A DNA stretch of 64,000 nucleotides. It comes from Chloroflexota bacterium (GTDB lineage: Bacteria > Chloroflexota > Anaerolineae > Aggregatilineales > Phototrophicaceae). The DNA is taken from the NCBI GenBank assembly GCA_026707665.1, contig JAPOWK010000122.1, forward strand, positions 1 to 64,000, in the 5' to 3' direction. The position numbers and the translations under genes are program-made. Each line of letters opens with the position of its first letter. Position 1 is the first letter of the stretch. Positions 1-8,975 of this stretch are shown one piece after another. A model generated the notes under the pieces. The model ran no database searches. It was not told the DNA's origin and saw only the letters and a program-made list of their open reading frames with translations.

Positions 1-177
1 AGTGCTCCCCCTTCCTTAGCTTGCTGGGTCACGTAGACATAGACCTACGGGAAGGGGGTTGGGGGGATGTGGTGTATCTGGCGAGAAAGCATGGCCCAGT
101 ACCGGACAAGCCTTGTAGGGCCGACCAATCTGGCCGCCCGCGTTCCAGGTTTCGCTTTCGGGCGACTTGATCAATCA
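1..177. other. Left-edge non-coding stretch with nested inverted repeats
   Basis: No convincing gene lies in this stretch downstream of miaB. It holds two nested inverted repeats: CCCCCTTCC at 7-15 pairs with GGAAGGGGG at 50-58, and CGTAG at 32-36 pairs with CTACG at 45-49. No T-run follows on either strand, so it is not a typical intrinsic terminator. It could be a dispersed intergenic repeat of this genome, which one window cannot show. Confidence 0.4.
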
Positions 178-1557
178 TCAACCGGCGAGCACGAGCAATG
201 GATCGGCCGCCGGCTCTTCCTTCGGCAAACGCGCTTGCATGCTCCAGGGACCGGTCCAGGTGACTTCGACCCGAGCCAACCTGCCCTTCCAATCGCCCTC
301 GGCTTCAAAGAACACCAGCTTGTTCTGCGGCGTACGCGCGCGCCAGCGGCCCTTGTATTTGCCCTCGACCAGGACTTCCACCCTGCTGCCCAGGTATTGC
401 GCGTTAATCTCCGCCACCACCCGCGCCTGCAAGTCTTCCAGCATTTTGTGACGGGCGCGTTTTTCCGCATCCGGCACATCGTCTACCATACGCCGAGCGC
501 TGACCGTCTGCGGTCTCGGGCTGTAGCGCGCCAGATGCGCCTTGTCGAGCTTGAGCTCTTCCAGGACGCGGTAGGTCTCCATGAACTGCGCCCGCGTTTC
601 ACCGGGGAAGCCGACAATGATGTCAGTGTGAATCGCAACCTGCGGGATCATCTTGCGAATCTTGGCCACCAACTTGCGGTATTGGTCGGTGGTGTAGCCG
701 CGCCGCATCCGCGCCAGAACAGCGTCGTCGCCGGCTTGAATCGGCACTTCAATATGCGGCATGACACGCGAAAGCTCGGCGACCGTATGCAAAAGCTTAT
801 CCGTCATCCAGTTGGGATGGCTGGTAAGGAAGCGGATGCGCTCTATGCCCACTTCTTCGGCGACTTGATGCACGATGTGCAGCAAATCGGCCAGGTCAGG
901 TCCGTCCTTGATGTCCACGCCGTAGCGATCCACAATCTGACCGAGCAGCGTCACTTCCTTAACACCCTGCCGCGCCAGGCTGCGAACATGGGCGACGATC
1001 TCGCCAACGCGCCGGCTGCGCTCGACCCCGCGCCGGAACGGGATGACGCAAAAGGTGCAGGCGTGCGAACAGCCGTAGACGATGGGCACCTGCGCGCTAA
1101 CCAGTTGACCGCGTTCATGCAGCGGCAGAACGAGTTCGCCGTCTTGCAAGGCGTCTCGCTGCGCCCGCCCCTCTTCTTCCATCGTCAGCACATCGGCTTC
1201 ATCCTGGCGCTCTCTGAGGAAGCCGACCATCGCCGTCGGATCCGATGGCGGCATGAAGACGTCGACGAAAGGCAGGCGCTGCCGCATCCAGAGCGGATCG
1301 CGGACGCCGACCATGCAGCCCATGACGCCGATCACCTTTTCGGGCTGCGCTTCCTTGATCTTACGCAAAAGCTGCAGACGCCCCAAGCCCTTGTCCTCGG
1401 CGCTTTGGCGGACGACGCAAGTATTCACGATCATGATGTCCGCGTCGTCGCCCACCCCGCCGGCGGCGCTATGCCCCAGTTTTTCCAGCTCGGATGCCAG
1501 CAATTGAGAATCGGCCACGTTCATCTGACAGCCGAGGGTCCAGATGTGATATCGCAT
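178..1557 (-). CDS. miaB: tRNA-2-methylthio-N6-dimethylallyladenosine synthase MiaB
   Basis: This radical-SAM methylthiotransferase adds the 2-methylthio group to i6A37 of tRNAs reading UNN codons. From the ATG start it has 459 residues. The N-terminal UPF0004 domain carries the three auxiliary-cluster cysteines at about 10, 47 and 81 (LGCQMN, NTCVV, MGCM). The radical-SAM motif CSHACTFC has Cys at about 163, 167 and 170. A C-terminal TRAM domain with alternating basic residues ends the protein. Length and domain order are standard for MiaB. A TTG five codons upstream (1572) is an alternative start, but neither has a strong ribosome-binding site. The gene follows glgP on the same strand about 80 bp downstream, with no evident functional link. 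Confidence 0.95.
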   Translation of the reverse strand: MRYHIWTLGCQMNVADSQLLASELEKLGHSAAGGVGDDADIMIVNTCVVRQSAEDKGLGRLQLLRKIKEAQPEKVIGVMGCMVGVRDPLWMRQRLPFVDVFMPPSDPTAMVGFLRERQDEADVLTMEEEGRAQRDALQDGELVLPLHERGQLVSAQVPIVYGCSHACTFCVIPFRRGVERSRRVGEIVAHVRSLARQGVKEVTLLGQIVDRYGVDIKDGPDLADLLHIVHQVAEEVGIERIRFLTSHPNWMTDKLLHTVAELSRVMPHIEVPIQAGDDAVLARMRRGYTTDQYRKLVAKIRKMIPQVAIHTDIIVGFPGETRAQFMETYRVLEELKLDKAHLARYSPRPQTVSARRMVDDVPDAEKRARHKMLEDLQARVVAEINAQYLGSRVEVLVEGKYKGRWRARTPQNKLVFFEAEGDWKGRLARVEVTWTGPWSMQARLPKEEPAADPLLVLAG

Positions 1558-1637
1558 GGTGTCGGTCTTCAATCGCTCGTCGTTTTCGCGCGTATTCTAG
1601 CCGATGCCGCCAATCGGGTCAATCGGTGGAGCCGGCC

Positions 1638-4205
1638 CTAAGCCCAGACGATCTTGTTCGGCACGATGGAGCTATGCAGATACTCGTGATAGGGCAAAAC
1701 GCGCACCGAGAAACCGACGTGGCCCGTCTTTAGATAAACGTGATCGGCGGCGTAGGTATAGGCGCCGCTCCCGTTCTCGCCTTCGATTCGCATGTTAACG
1801 GATTCGCCATCACGGATTTTTCCGGCTGCATCCAGCATGCCGAAGTAAAGCTGGACGCGAACATCACGCGGGCAAAGTTGGCCGAGCGCGACGCGCGCGT
1901 GGATTGTCGTGGCGCTGCCGATCTCCACATCGCCATCGCAAATGTCCACATCGAGAACAGCCACTTCATGCCAGACCTGGTCCAGGTGGCGCCGCCATTC
2001 GACAAAGGCGCTCGTTCCCGCGAAATCTGCCGAGCGCATCGCCTGGCTCACCTGAAAACGGGGCATATAAAACTCTTCTGTGTACTGCTGCACCATACGG
2101 TGGGTATTGAAACGCGGCGCCAGCTCTTTCATGCTGCGCTTGACACGGCGGATCCATTCTCGCGGCAAGCCATCGCGCGCCTGCCGGTAGAAGAGCGGCA
2201 CCACGTCTTGCTCCAACAGATTATAAAGCGCCTGGCTTTCGACATAATCTTGATGCGCCCATTCGTCTTCGCGGTATTCTTCGCCGTGCCCGATCGACCA
2301 ACCGATATCGCCGCGAAAGGCTTCCGCCCACCAGCCGTCGGGAATGCTGCAATTGAGCCCGCCATTGTAGATAACTTTCATGCCGCTGGTCCCGCTCGCT
2401 TCTTTCGGGCGCCGCGGATTATTCAGCCAGACATCGACGCCCTGCACCATGTAGCGCGCGACATTCATGTCGTAATTTTCCAAAAAGACGATTGAATGGC
2501 GAAAGTCCGGGTCGCGCGCCACATTGACGATCGTGCGGATCAATTCCTTGCCTTCGTTGTCATGCGGATGAGCTTTGCCGGCGAAAATGAATTGCACCGG
2601 GCGGTCGGCATCCGTCACCAGCTTGCGCAGGCGGCCCAGATCGCGGAAGATCAGGGTCGCGCGCTTGTAAGTCGCGAAACGCCGGGCGAAACCGATGGTG
2701 AGCGCATCGGGATTCAGCACTTCCTCCGCCTCTTCGATTTCCGTCTGCGAGAGGCCGCGGCGCTGCAATTGCTCGCGCAGACGGTCGCGCGCGAAAGCCA
2801 CCAGCCGTTCGCGCCGCCGGACATGCGTGCGCCACAGCTCGGCATCGGGGATGCTGGCCACCCCTTCCCAGACTTCGCGTCGCGATTCTTCCGAGCGCCA
2901 GCCCGGATCCAAGTAACGATCGAAAAGCTGCGCCATCTCCTGGCTGACCCAGGTCTGCACGTGCACGCCGTTGGTAATCGCGCGGACCGGGACTTCATGC
3001 ACCGGCACCTTGGGAAAAACCCACTTCCACATTCTGCGCGAAACGTCACCGTGCAACTGCGCGACGCCGTTGGCGCCCGACGACAGATTCAGCGCCATCA
3101 CCGACATCGAGAAAAGTTCATAATGCCCCATGTTCTCGCGCCCAAGATCGAGGAACTGATCGCGCGTAAGCCCCAACTCGCCCATCAATTCGCTGAAATG
3201 TTCGTCGATCAAATCAAATTCGAAGCGCTCCAAGCCGGCTGGAACTGGCGTATGCACGGTGAAGACGCTGCTGGCCGCGGTCAGAGCCTTTGCTTGCTCA
3301 AATGGAAGCGCATGATCGCGCATGGTGTTGCGGATGCGCTCCAGCAGCAGGAAAGCCGAGTGCCCCTCATTCATGTGGAAGACATCGGCTTCAATGCCCA
3401 AGGCGCGCAACAGGCGTACGCCGCCCATGCCCAGAAGCATTTCTTGCCGGATGCGCGTGCGCCGGTCGCCGCCGTAGAGCCGGTCGGTCAGATTGCGATC
3501 TTCTTCCAGCAGATTGTCGTCGATATTGCTGTCCAGGAGAAATATAGACGTGCGCCCCACTTGCACCTTCCAAATCTGGGCGTAGAGAGCGCGCCCCGGC
3601 AAGGGCACCGAGATTTTGATCGCCATGCCGGCGCTATCCGTCTGCAGCTTTACCGGCTGATTGACATAGTCATTCAGCGGATAGGACTCCAGCTGAAAGC
3701 CATCGGCGTTGAGATACTGCTGAAAATAGCCTTCCTGATAAAGGATTCCCACGCCGACTAGCGGAATGCCCAAATCGCTGGCGCTCTTGAGATGGTCGCC
3801 GCTGAGCACGCCCAAGCCGCCGGAATAATTCTGCAGGCACTCGGTCAAGCCGAATTCCATGGAGAAGTAAGCGATGACCGGCTGCCGCTCAAGCGCCCCA
3901 AACTGCCCGGCGAACCAGGTCTGTTCCGCGCTCATATAATCATCAAAGGAACGGCATACGCGGGCGTAATGCGCCATAAAGGACGTATCATGAACCAGCG
4001 CGTTGAGGCGTTCCTGGCTCATCCGTCCCAGCATCCATTCCGGGTTATGCCCGGTCTCCTCCCATAGATCCGGATCGAGCCGGCGAAACAAGGCGATGGA
4101 CTCGTGATCCCAAGACCAGCGGAGGTTGTAAGTCAGTTCATGCAAGCGCCCCAGTTGGGGCGGCAGCTTCGGCGCGACATTTACGCGGGCGACCGGTTGC
4201 ACCAT
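1638..4205 (-). CDS. glgP: Alpha-glucan phosphorylase, short GT35 type
   Basis: This enzyme releases glucose-1-phosphate from the non-reducing ends of glycogen or maltodextrin. The 855-residue protein begins with the DUF3417 helical domain typical of the bacterial/archaeal short-type phosphorylases (motif YNLRWSWD near residue 27). The GT35 core follows. The pyridoxal-phosphate lysine is in EASGTSGMK at about residue 610, followed by the family signature NGGLNCSIPDGWW. A good ribosome-binding site (AAGGAG) sits 6-8 bases before the ATG. It lies in a glycogen cluster with glgC, glgA and two CBM48 mini-proteins. It is unlike the E. coli GlgP/MalP subfamily in length and N-terminus. Confidence 0.95.
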   Translation of the reverse strand: MVQPVARVNVAPKLPPQLGRLHELTYNLRWSWDHESIALFRRLDPDLWEETGHNPEWMLGRMSQERLNALVHDTSFMAHYARVCRSFDDYMSAEQTWFAGQFGALERQPVIAYFSMEFGLTECLQNYSGGLGVLSGDHLKSASDLGIPLVGVGILYQEGYFQQYLNADGFQLESYPLNDYVNQPVKLQTDSAGMAIKISVPLPGRALYAQIWKVQVGRTSIFLLDSNIDDNLLEEDRNLTDRLYGGDRRTRIRQEMLLGMGGVRLLRALGIEADVFHMNEGHSAFLLLERIRNTMRDHALPFEQAKALTAASSVFTVHTPVPAGLERFEFDLIDEHFSELMGELGLTRDQFLDLGRENMGHYELFSMSVMALNLSSGANGVAQLHGDVSRRMWKWVFPKVPVHEVPVRAITNGVHVQTWVSQEMAQLFDRYLDPGWRSEESRREVWEGVASIPDAELWRTHVRRRERLVAFARDRLREQLQRRGLSQTEIEEAEEVLNPDALTIGFARRFATYKRATLIFRDLGRLRKLVTDADRPVQFIFAGKAHPHDNEGKELIRTIVNVARDPDFRHSIVFLENYDMNVARYMVQGVDVWLNNPRRPKEASGTSGMKVIYNGGLNCSIPDGWWAEAFRGDIGWSIGHGEEYREDEWAHQDYVESQALYNLLEQDVVPLFYRQARDGLPREWIRRVKRSMKELAPRFNTHRMVQQYTEEFYMPRFQVSQAMRSADFAGTSAFVEWRRHLDQVWHEVAVLDVDICDGDVEIGSATTIHARVALGQLCPRDVRVQLYFGMLDAAGKIRDGESVNMRIEGENGSGAYTYAADHVYLKTGHVGFSVRVLPYHEYLHSSIVPNKIVWA

Positions 4206-4508
4206 GGACCCTGCTCCTTTGCGGGCGGCGGTAAGTTCAGGTTTTCAGCCCGCTAATTCTATCGCTGTTTCTGATCAAATCCACTGCGATTCTGCCAGCC
4301 ATCAAGCGGCTCCAACCCTTCAAGCTTAAGCTGATTTCAACCGCGCGAATTAGTTTCGGTGACAGCGCCGGCTGTAAGTTGTTGACAAGAATCGGCGCCG
4401 ACAAATTGGCGAAAAGCGGCATACCGTTTCTATCAGAAGGCGACTTATGATAGGATAGAATTGTCACTGCTTTACGCTTGATGTTTGCCCAACCTGTGGA
4501 GAAAACAC
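4206..4508. other. Divergent intergenic region between glgP and CBM48 gene
   Basis: About 300 bp separate the divergent starts of glgP and the first CBM48 gene, so promoters for both should be here. A TTGACA occurs at 4383-4388 without a good -10 at normal spacing. TATGAT (4446-4451) and TAGAAT (4456-4461) are possible -10 hexamers for the rightward gene. No structured RNA or operator was recognised. Confidence 0.35.
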
Positions 4509-4805
4509 ATGCTGAAGAAACAGTACCTGAAAAGCAAGGACATCTGCAAAGTGAGCTTTTATACCGCGCCCGAACTGGATGCTGAGAAGGCGACTCTGGT
4601 CGGCGACTTCAACCACTGGAGCGAATCGGCGACGCCGATGACGCCGCTGAAAGACGGACGTTTCAAGGCGACAATCAATTTGGCGACAGACAGCACTTAT
4701 CAATTCCGCTATCTCATTAACGACATGGAATGGCACAACGACTGGGATGCGGACCAATATGTCCCCAATCCGTTCAGCGGAGACAATTCAGTTGTTGAGG
4801 TCTGA
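4509..4805 (+). CDS. Stand-alone CBM48 / AMPK-beta-like glycogen-binding protein 1
   Basis: This 98-residue protein is almost entirely one early-set beta-sandwich of the CBM48/AMPK-beta glycogen-recognition type. Visible landmarks are LVGDFNHWS (residues about 32-40), the MTPLKDGRFKA strand, YQFRYLIND, and the closing NPFSGDNSVVEV. In glycogen enzymes this fold is an N-terminal accessory domain, while here it is the whole gene. The ATG at 4509 is chosen because TGGAGA lies 6-12 bases upstream. A longer frame from a TTG at 4485 lacks such a site. A second copy follows 2 bp downstream. Probable role (inference): binding or marking glycogen, or a partner subunit of a glycogen enzyme. Confidence 0.85.
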   Translation: MLKKQYLKSKDICKVSFYTAPELDAEKATLVGDFNHWSESATPMTPLKDGRFKATINLATDSTYQFRYLINDMEWHNDWDADQYVPNPFSGDNSVVEV

Positions 4806-4807
4806 TA

Positions 4808-5095
4808 ATGATCAAGAAAACGCCGCACAAAAGCGGAAAAGTCATCGTATCCTTCCACACCGAAGTCTTGCCGGAAGCCGAGTCGGTTCATCTCGTCGGC
4901 AGTTTCCATGACTGGCGCATGACTCCCATGAAGCGGCTCAAGGACGGTCGCTTTCACAAGAGGGTTTTTCTGAAACCGAAGTGCAGCTATGAATTCCGCT
5001 ACTTGGTTGATGGCGAAACCTGGGTCAACGACAGTGAGGCCGAGAGCTACTCGCCAAACCCCTATGGCAGCGACAACTGTGTCGTCACCACCTGA
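4808..5095 (+). CDS. Stand-alone CBM48 / AMPK-beta-like glycogen-binding protein 2
   Basis: This second 95-residue CBM48-fold protein starts 2 bp after the stop of the first, so the pair is surely co-transcribed and probably translationally coupled. Landmarks parallel the first copy: HLVGSFHDWR, MKRLKDGRFHKR, YEFRYLVDGE and NPYGSDNCVV. The copies are clearly diverged paralogues, with the first part least conserved. No catalytic domain is attached. The family (AMPK-beta-like E-set) is known to bind alpha-1,4/1,6-glucans. Binding here is inferred from the fold and the neighbouring glgP, glgC and glgA. Confidence 0.85.
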   Translation: MIKKTPHKSGKVIVSFHTEVLPEAESVHLVGSFHDWRMTPMKRLKDGRFHKRVFLKPKCSYEFRYLVDGETWVNDSEAESYSPNPYGSDNCVVTT

Positions 5096-5106
5096 ATGTG
5101 AATGCA

Positions 5107-5125
5107 GGTCTCCGACTTGGAGACC
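5107..5125. terminator. Hairpin between convergent genes
   Basis: A perfect 7-bp stem (GGTCTCC at 5107-5113, GGAGACC at 5119-5125) with a 5-base loop lies in the 42-bp gap between the convergent CBM48 gene and the LLM oxidoreductase. There is no T-run, so rho-independent termination is uncertain. It may act as an mRNA 3'-end stabiliser for either gene. Confidence 0.45.
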
Positions 5126-5137
5126 GGTTCCTATGGC

Positions 5138-5917
5138 TTAGGCATTCGCCTTGTCGCGCCAGGCCAGCAGCGCATTGACTCGCTCATAATCTGGAGGCGC
5201 CGCTGACATCAAGATGAAGTGCGTACAGCCGGCTTCGGCGTAAGCGTCGAGGCTGTCGTCAATGTCATCCTCGCGCGTAATCGAAACAGTCCGCTCGATT
5301 GCCGCCGGGTCACGACCGACTTCCGCGCACCAATTGTCGAGAACGCGATTCTTATGCGCCCAAGTCTCCGGCGAACCAAAGCCGTTCCACAAGTCGGCAT
5401 GCATCGCGGTCAGCTTCAGCGTGACCTTCTCGCCACCGCCGCCGATCATAATGGGAATCGGATTGCGAACGGGCGGCGGGAGTTCTACCCCCATGCGTTC
5501 CTTGATGATCGGCAGCGCCTCGCCCAGGTCGCGCAGTCGGCTGCCCGCCGTGCCGAATTCATAACCAAACTCGACATAGTCTTTCTCGAACCAGCCGGCG
5601 CCGATGCCGAGGATGAGTCGGCCGCCGCTGATATGATCGACTGTATTGGCCATCTGCGTCAACAGCGCCGGGTTGCGATAGCTGTTGCAAGTGACCAGGG
5701 TGCCGATCTCGGCGCGTGATGTTAGCATCGCGATCGCCGTCAGCAGCGTCCAGCCTTCGAAGTGCTCCCCATCGCCATCGCCATAAAGCGGGAAGAAATG
5801 ATCCCAATTCCAGATCGTGTCGACGCCCAGCGCTTCGGTCGTCTTGACCGCGTCGGCGTAGGTCGCGTAACTGACGCGCTGGGGATGTAATTGTACGCCT
5901 ACTTTTATTTTGCCCAT
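5138..5917 (-). CDS. LLM-class F420-dependent oxidoreductase
   Basis: This 259-residue protein belongs to the luciferase-like monooxygenase superfamily, in the F420-dependent branch. The TIM-barrel start is MGKIKVGVQLHPQ. Family landmarks include WNWDHFFPL, LTSRAEIGTLVTCNSYRNP, and the core signature GGRLILGIGAGWFEKDY near residues 97-113. The C-terminal IMIGGGGEKVTL matches the cofactor-contact loop. The substrate cannot be told from sequence. The protein is shorter than full-length luciferases but normal for this subgroup. AAGGG precedes the ATG. It lies between glycogen genes on the same strand as glgC and glgA but about 100 bp beyond glgC. A role in glycogen metabolism is not implied. Confidence 0.85.
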   Translation of the reverse strand: MGKIKVGVQLHPQRVSYATYADAVKTTEALGVDTIWNWDHFFPLYGDGDGEHFEGWTLLTAIAMLTSRAEIGTLVTCNSYRNPALLTQMANTVDHISGGRLILGIGAGWFEKDYVEFGYEFGTAGSRLRDLGEALPIIKERMGVELPPPVRNPIPIMIGGGGEKVTLKLTAMHADLWNGFGSPETWAHKNRVLDNWCAEVGRDPAAIERTVSITREDDIDDSLDAYAEAGCTHFILMSAAPPDYERVNALLAWRDKANA

Positions 5918-6016
5918 TAGATTGCCCTTCTACTCCAATTCAATGACGTCCGTATCCCACCCGTTTCCACGAAAACCGTAGACCGAGCGTCGCGCGCAAA
6001 CGCGCTGCCGGCCTCC

Positions 6017-7288
6017 TCACTGCCTGCTCACGCGCGTGGCGAATTCGACATCGCTGCCCTCGGGCACGGTCATATCGCGGTAGCGGGCGAAACTCTGATG
6101 CGTACAATCGGAACCGACTACCGTGCCCGCGCCAATCGCAAAGCCTGGCGGGATGCGCGCGTTCTTGCCGATACTGGTGATCTTGAGATCGCCCATATCC
6201 TGCCACGAGCCGACGCGCGCCTGCTTGCCAATGACGGCAATCTTGTCCACCAAAGCCCGTTCGACGCGGGCGCCGGTCTCGATATAGGCGTCATTCAGAA
6301 TCACCGACTCGCGGATGACCGCGCCGGGACCAATGAACACGCCGGGCGACAAGATTGAACGCTCGATGATAGCGCCGGCGCCGATCACTGAGCCATCGGT
6401 GATCATGCTGTCCACGATGTTGGTATCGGCGCCAATGCGCACGGGCGGCCGTTCTTCGCTGCGCGTATGGATCACCCAGGTGCGGTCGTTGAGGTTCAAG
6501 GACGGCGGCCGGGAAAGCAGGTCCATATGCGCTTCCCAATAGGCGTCTACCGTGCCAACGTCAATCCAGTAGCCGCCGTAGGGATAAGCGAAAATATTCA
6601 TCTTGTCAGCGACCATTTTCGGCAGAATATTTCTGCCAAAGTCATTCTCGGAATCCGGATCGTTTTGGTCTTCGATCAGCACACGTTCCAGCACATTGTA
6701 ATCAAAGACGTAGACGCCCATGTTCGCCAGATTGCCCGGTGGCGTCGCCGGCTTTTCGACGAATCCGGTGACGCGATAATCGCTGTCCGTATCCACGATG
6801 CCGAAGCGGCTCGCCTCATCCAGCGGCACGCGAATCGTGCAGACGGTGGCCGCCGCGCCCTTGTCGCGATGATATTGCACCAGCATGTCGTAATCCATCT
6901 CGTAGATATGATCGCCAGAGAGGATGAGCACATATTCGGGCCTGCCCTGCCGCACGAAATTGAGATTCTGCGCGACGGCGTCCGCCGTCCCCGCGTACCA
7001 GTCCGTATCAAAGCTGCCCTGATAAGGCTGCAGCATTCGTACGCCACCGGTGAAGGAGCGATCCAGGTCCCACGGACGTCCTTTGCCGATATGATCATTC
7101 AGGCTGTGCGGACGATACTGCGTCAAAACCAACACGTCAAAGACATTGGAGTTGACGCAATTGCTGAGCGCGAAATCTATGATTCGATATTTTCCGCCAA
7201 AGGGCACAGCCGGCTTGGCGCGCTTGATCGTCAGCACGCCCAGGCGCGTCCCTTTGCCGCCCGCGAGGATCACTGCCTTAATCTTCAC
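6017..7288 (-). CDS. glgC: Glucose-1-phosphate adenylyltransferase (ADP-glucose pyrophosphorylase)
   Basis: GlgC makes ADP-glucose from glucose-1-phosphate and ATP, the committed step of bacterial glycogen synthesis. The 423-residue product has the nucleotidyltransferase motif [12 protein letters not shown] at 10-21, followed by [22 protein letters not shown] (conserved regulatory/catalytic region). Further motifs are [22 protein letters not shown] (Asp for metal) and [16 protein letters not shown]-terminal left-handed beta-helix follows. The start is GTG at 7288 with AGGAG about 8 bases upstream. It lies about 75 bp downstream of glgA on the same strand, probably in one transcript. Confidence 0.97.
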   Translation of the reverse strand: MKIKAVILAGGKGTRLGVLTIKRAKPAVPFGGKYRIIDFALSNCVNSNVFDVLVLTQYRPHSLNDHIGKGRPWDLDRSFTGGVRMLQPYQGSFDTDWYAGTADAVAQNLNFVRQGRPEYVLILSGDHIYEMDYDMLVQYHRDKGAAATVCTIRVPLDEASRFGIVDTDSDYRVTGFVEKPATPPGNLANMGVYVFDYNVLERVLIEDQNDPDSENDFGRNILPKMVADKMNIFAYPYGGYWIDVGTVDAYWEAHMDLLSRPPSLNLNDRTWVIHTRSEERPPVRIGADTNIVDSMITDGSVIGAGAIIERSILSPGVFIGPGAVIRESVILNDAYIETGARVERALVDKIAVIGKQARVGSWQDMGDLKITSIGKNARIPPGFAIGAGTVVGSDCTHQSFARYRDMTVPEGSDVEFATRVSRQ

Positions 7289-7363
7289 CGTCCGCTCCTG
7301 GATTCACTCTGCCCTCTTGTCTTGAAGGGATCGTGCCCTATGAAATCGGTCCCTCGATTGCCG

Positions 7364-8824
7364 TCATGTCGAGCGCGCTTTTACGATGGCATCCTGATAT
7401 AGCGCCACATATTCGCCCGCGCTTTTCGTCCAACTGAAATCCGCCCGCATGCCACGTTCCTGCATCCGCCGCCAGGCAGCGGGCTTGGTCTCATACACGT
7501 CCAGCGCCCAATCCAATGTCCCTTCCACCGCGCCTGGCTCCTGCCAGTGGAAGACGAAACCCGCGCCAACGTCGGCATCAGCATTGTCATAGTTGACGAC
7601 CGTGTCCGCCAGCCCGCCCGTTTCGCGCACCAATGGCAGCGCGCCATAACGCATCGCCATCATCTGGCCCATGCCGCAGGGCTCAAAGTGGCTCGGCATC
7701 AAAAAGATATCACAGCCGGCATAGATTTGCTGCGCCAGCGCCCCATCAAATTGCAGAAAGGCTCTGGCTTTGTCGCCGAAGTCTTGATCCAGCTGCCAGA
7801 ATGCGTACTCCAGGTCGGCTTCCCCCGTGCCCAGTACGACCAATTGCATATCGCGCTTGGCCAAGATGTTTCGCAAAGCCGGCAGCGCGAGATCAAAGCC
7901 CTTTTGCGCCGTCAGCCGGCTCACGATACCGACCAGCGGGGCATCCGAGAGCAGGGGCAAGCGAGCGTAGGACTGTAAATGTCGTTTGTTCAGCGGGCGC
8001 AAACTTTCAAAGTTCTCAGCGTTGAACTTTGCCACAAGCGTCGGATCGCGTTCCGGATTCCATTTTTCCACATCCAGCCCGTTGAGGATGCCGCGCAAAT
8101 CAGCGGCGCGTTTGCTGATCAGCGGCGCCAGCTCATAACCAGCGTAGGGATATTGTATCTCCACCGCATAGCGCGGGCTGACCGTCGACACCATGTCGCT
8201 GTAGGCGATGCCGATGCCGAGCAGATTGTCAGTCAAGCCGAATTGGATCAGATCAGGATTGTGGCGGCCGTGAATGCCGGCTTGCCACAAGAAGCCGCCG
8301 GCGTCTTTGCCCTGGTAAGCGATATTATGAATGCTGATCACCGTCGCCAGCTCGCGCCAGCGGTCGTCGCCGTGATCACGCGCCATGAAAGGCAGCAAGC
8401 TCGTATGCCAGTCGTTCACATGCAGGACATCGGGAAACCAGCCTTCGCGCTCTTCCAATTGCGACAGCGCCGCCATCAGCGCCTGATTGAGATAAATGAA
8501 GCGTTCCATATCCCAATTCCAATGGCTGTAGACGTCGCCCTCCAAACCGAAGTTTGGCGGCGACTGAAGAAGATAGAATGGGATGCCATCGCAGTGGCAA
8601 TGAAAGAGTTGGACCTCGTTAGTCCCCAGGCGGTGGTGAAAATCGAAGGTGAGCAGCGGTTCGATGCCCCATTCGCCGTGGTCGATAAAGCCGTAACCGG
8701 GAATGATGACACGGGCATCCAGGCTCTGTCGACGCAAGGCTGCTGGCAGCGAGCCTACGACATCGGCCAAACCGCCAACTTTGGCAAAAGGCGCCGCCTC
8801 AGCGCTTGCAAGCAAGACTCGCAT
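7364..8824 (-). CDS. glgA: Glycogen synthase (ADP-glucose type)
   Basis: This GT5 enzyme transfers glucose from ADP-glucose to the growing glucan. The 486-residue protein starts MRVLLASAEAAPFAKVGGLADVVGSLP, with the ADP-glucose-binding KxGGL motif at 15-19. The C-terminal half has SRLTAQKGFDLALPAL, FLMPSHFEPCGMGQMMAMRYG (donor site with the catalytic Glu) and the TGGLADTV motif. Length matches GlgA. It is directly upstream of glgC, giving a glgA-glgC order. No glgB branching enzyme lies in this window. Confidence 0.97.
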   Translation of the reverse strand: MRVLLASAEAAPFAKVGGLADVVGSLPAALRRQSLDARVIIPGYGFIDHGEWGIEPLLTFDFHHRLGTNEVQLFHCHCDGIPFYLLQSPPNFGLEGDVYSHWNWDMERFIYLNQALMAALSQLEEREGWFPDVLHVNDWHTSLLPFMARDHGDDRWRELATVISIHNIAYQGKDAGGFLWQAGIHGRHNPDLIQFGLTDNLLGIGIAYSDMVSTVSPRYAVEIQYPYAGYELAPLISKRAADLRGILNGLDVEKWNPERDPTLVAKFNAENFESLRPLNKRHLQSYARLPLLSDAPLVGIVSRLTAQKGFDLALPALRNILAKRDMQLVVLGTGEADLEYAFWQLDQDFGDKARAFLQFDGALAQQIYAGCDIFLMPSHFEPCGMGQMMAMRYGALPLVRETGGLADTVVNYDNADADVGAGFVFHWQEPGAVEGTLDWALDVYETKPAAWRRMQERGMRADFSWTKSAGEYVALYQDAIVKARST

Positions 8825-8975
8825 CCAAAGACATCCAGCTCAAAACATGCCCACTGAAGCGCGATTGTAGCCGAACATTGGCTCATTACAAGCAATCACT
8901 TGCGCAGATGAATTGCCAGCCTAGTACGCCTGTGCTAGGATTCCAAGCAGACAGCCCGACCAAACAGGCAGGCTT

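Noticed and set aside
67..1641. A 524-codon plus-strand open frame opposite miaB
   Set aside because: The minus-strand frame has complete MiaB motifs, while this frame has His/Arg/Gln-rich composition with no motif. It is an antisense shadow caused by high GC content.
2496..3761. A 421-codon plus-strand frame inside glgP
   Set aside because: The glucan phosphorylase is intact on the other strand over this whole span.
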